From the NCBI GenBank assembly GCA_021785155.1, contig JAJYGE010000238.1, positions 1 through 7,315 of the forward strand: a stretch of 7,315 bases of DNA, in the 5' to 3' direction. The notes below the pieces were generated by a model. The model was not told where the DNA came from. It saw only the letters and a program-made list of their open reading frames with translations, and made no database searches. The position numbers and the translations under genes were made by a program. Below, piece after piece: positions 7,124 to 7,315 of the stretch (the stretch's first letter is position 1; every line of letters starts with the position of its first letter). The stretch comes from Planctomycetota bacterium (lineage in GTDB: Bacteria; Planctomycetota; Phycisphaerae; WQYP01).

Positions 7124-7140
7124 TGGCACGGTGATTGCAT
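7124..7140 (+). promoter_or_regulatory. Sigma-54 (RpoN) promoter, -24/-12 element
   Basis: TGGCACG, four bases, then TTGCAT. This matches the published sigma-54 consensus TGGCACG-N4-TTGCW at every defined position, with the invariant GG (7125-7126) and GC (7137-7138) separated by exactly 10 bp. Transcription would start near 7150, rightward, about 105 nt before the ATG of the small membrane-protein gene. Sigma-54 promoters need an ATP-driven enhancer-binding activator, whose gene is not in this window. Confidence 0.75.
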
Positions 7141-7166
7141 TATATAAGCAGTAGGGAGCTTGAATT

Positions 7167-7187
7167 ATGTCTGTCGCAAGTTGCTAA
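7167..7187 (+). CDS. Possible 6-codon leader peptide (MSVASC)
   Basis: ATG at 7167 reads MSVASC and stops at TAA (7185-7187). TAGGGAG (7152-7158) lies 8 nt upstream, a better ribosome binding site than most real genes here have, and just after the predicted sigma-54 start. The codons for Val-Ala overlap the first arm of a pair of mutually exclusive hairpins. Translating it could influence the leader fold. Such a short ORF may be chance. Confidence 0.25.
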   Translation: MSVASC

Positions 7188-7219
7188 AGAAATCCAACAT
7201 GCGACAGGAAAATGTCGCA
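7171..7219 (+). promoter_or_regulatory. Leader with three TGTCGCA-type arms and alternative hairpins
   Basis: Arm 1 is CTGTCGCA (7171-7178), arm 2 is TGCGACAG (7200-7207) and arm 3 is TGTCGCA (7213-7219). Arm 2 can pair with arm 1 (8 bp, 21-nt loop) or, through 7200-7206, with arm 3 (7 bp, 6-nt GGAAAA loop), but not both. This resembles an attenuator or switch layout. Alternatively the three words are DNA-binding half-sites, with arms 1 and 3 exactly 41 bp apart, close to four helical turns. The pairings are visible; the function is inferred. Confidence 0.45.
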
Positions 7220-7254
7220 ATATGGCGGCGGTAGAGTTAACTGGAGTGTCCATC

Positions 7255-7315
7255 ATGGGCCTTATATTACTTATTGTATTGGTATTGGTATTGATTAGTT
7301 TGTTGGCAACATGGG
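7255..7315 (+). CDS. Small hydrophobic membrane protein, DUF3309-like (3' end outside window)
   Basis: The visible 20 residues are MGLILLIVLVLVLISLLATW, a single transmembrane segment ending in Thr-Trp. This resembles the N-terminus of DUF3309 proteins, about 50-residue membrane proteins that typically begin M-G-x-I-L-L followed by leucine-rich sequence and a P-T-W segment. Here Ala replaces the usual Pro. The next codon begins with G, so the common Pro after Trp is absent. TGGAG (7242-7246) lies 8 nt upstream. An in-frame ATG at 7222 would add 11 residues but has a poorly spaced ribosome binding site. VLVLVL is encoded by three exact GTATTG hexamers (7276-7293). The gene follows the sigma-54 promoter and structured leader, so it is probably induced by a signal. 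Its function is unknown. Confidence 0.65.
   Translation, partial: MGLILLIVLVLVLISLLATW

Noticed and set aside
6705..7154. 149-codon plus-strand ORF and overlapping 104- and 85-codon ORFs in the divergent region
   Set aside because: Three overlapping open frames are present without ribosome binding sites, domains or hydrophobic pattern. The longest begins inside the radical SAM gene and runs across the sigma-54 promoter.
7276..7293. Three GTATTG hexamers as a phase-variable repeat
   Set aside because: The unit is 6 bp, so copy changes stay in frame. It simply encodes Val-Leu repeats in a membrane segment.
7212..7315. Alternative start ATG 7212 reading MSQYGGGRVN in another frame
   Set aside because: The AGGA is only about 2 nt upstream and the frame conflicts with the well-supported membrane-protein ORF. 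The translation is not distinctive.

Overview
The window is bacterial DNA of moderately high G+C with conventional gene structure. It has four complete genes and the start of a fifth. Strong Shine-Dalgarno sites precede most genes, two genes start with GTG, and the last gene has a perfect-consensus sigma-54 promoter, so this is a diderm-type bacterium with RpoN. The combination of gene types would fit a Planctomycetota/PVC-like environmental lineage, but that is an impression and no marker in the window proves it.

Layout. Positions 1-271 are a leader region with a perfect 42-bp palindrome (85-126) and a small hairpin just before the first ribosome binding site. Positions 272-3022 (+) encode a 916-residue fusion of an ADP-forming acyl-CoA synthetase and a GNAT acetyltransferase, a Pat/PatZ-type protein lysine acetyltransferase architecture. 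Positions 3023-3308 are non-coding, hold an imperfect 22-bp direct repeat and end in a promoter that seems to give a leaderless transcript. Positions 3309-4412 (+) encode the adenine glycosylase MutY. It converges, across a 36-bp gap, on purC (4449-5393, -), SAICAR synthetase. A 197-bp gap separates purC from a radical SAM/SPASM-like protein (5591-6727, -). Positions 6728-7254 are a divergent control region. From 7255 a tiny hydrophobic protein resembling the DUF3309 family begins and runs off the window.

How the genes relate. They do not form one obvious pathway. Acyl-CoA-dependent protein acetylation, oxidised-guanine repair, purine synthesis and an orphan radical SAM enzyme look like neighbouring chromosomal genes under separate control. 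purC and the radical SAM gene share a strand, but their gap contains a possible purC promoter.

The most notable region is 7124-7254. It contains a sigma-54 -24/-12 element with exact GG-N10-GC spacing, a 6-codon leader ORF with its own Shine-Dalgarno, and three copies of a 7-bp word arranged so that two RNA hairpins exclude each other. All of this lies directly in front of the small membrane-protein gene. The 42-bp palindrome upstream of the acetyltransferase gene is the second striking element.
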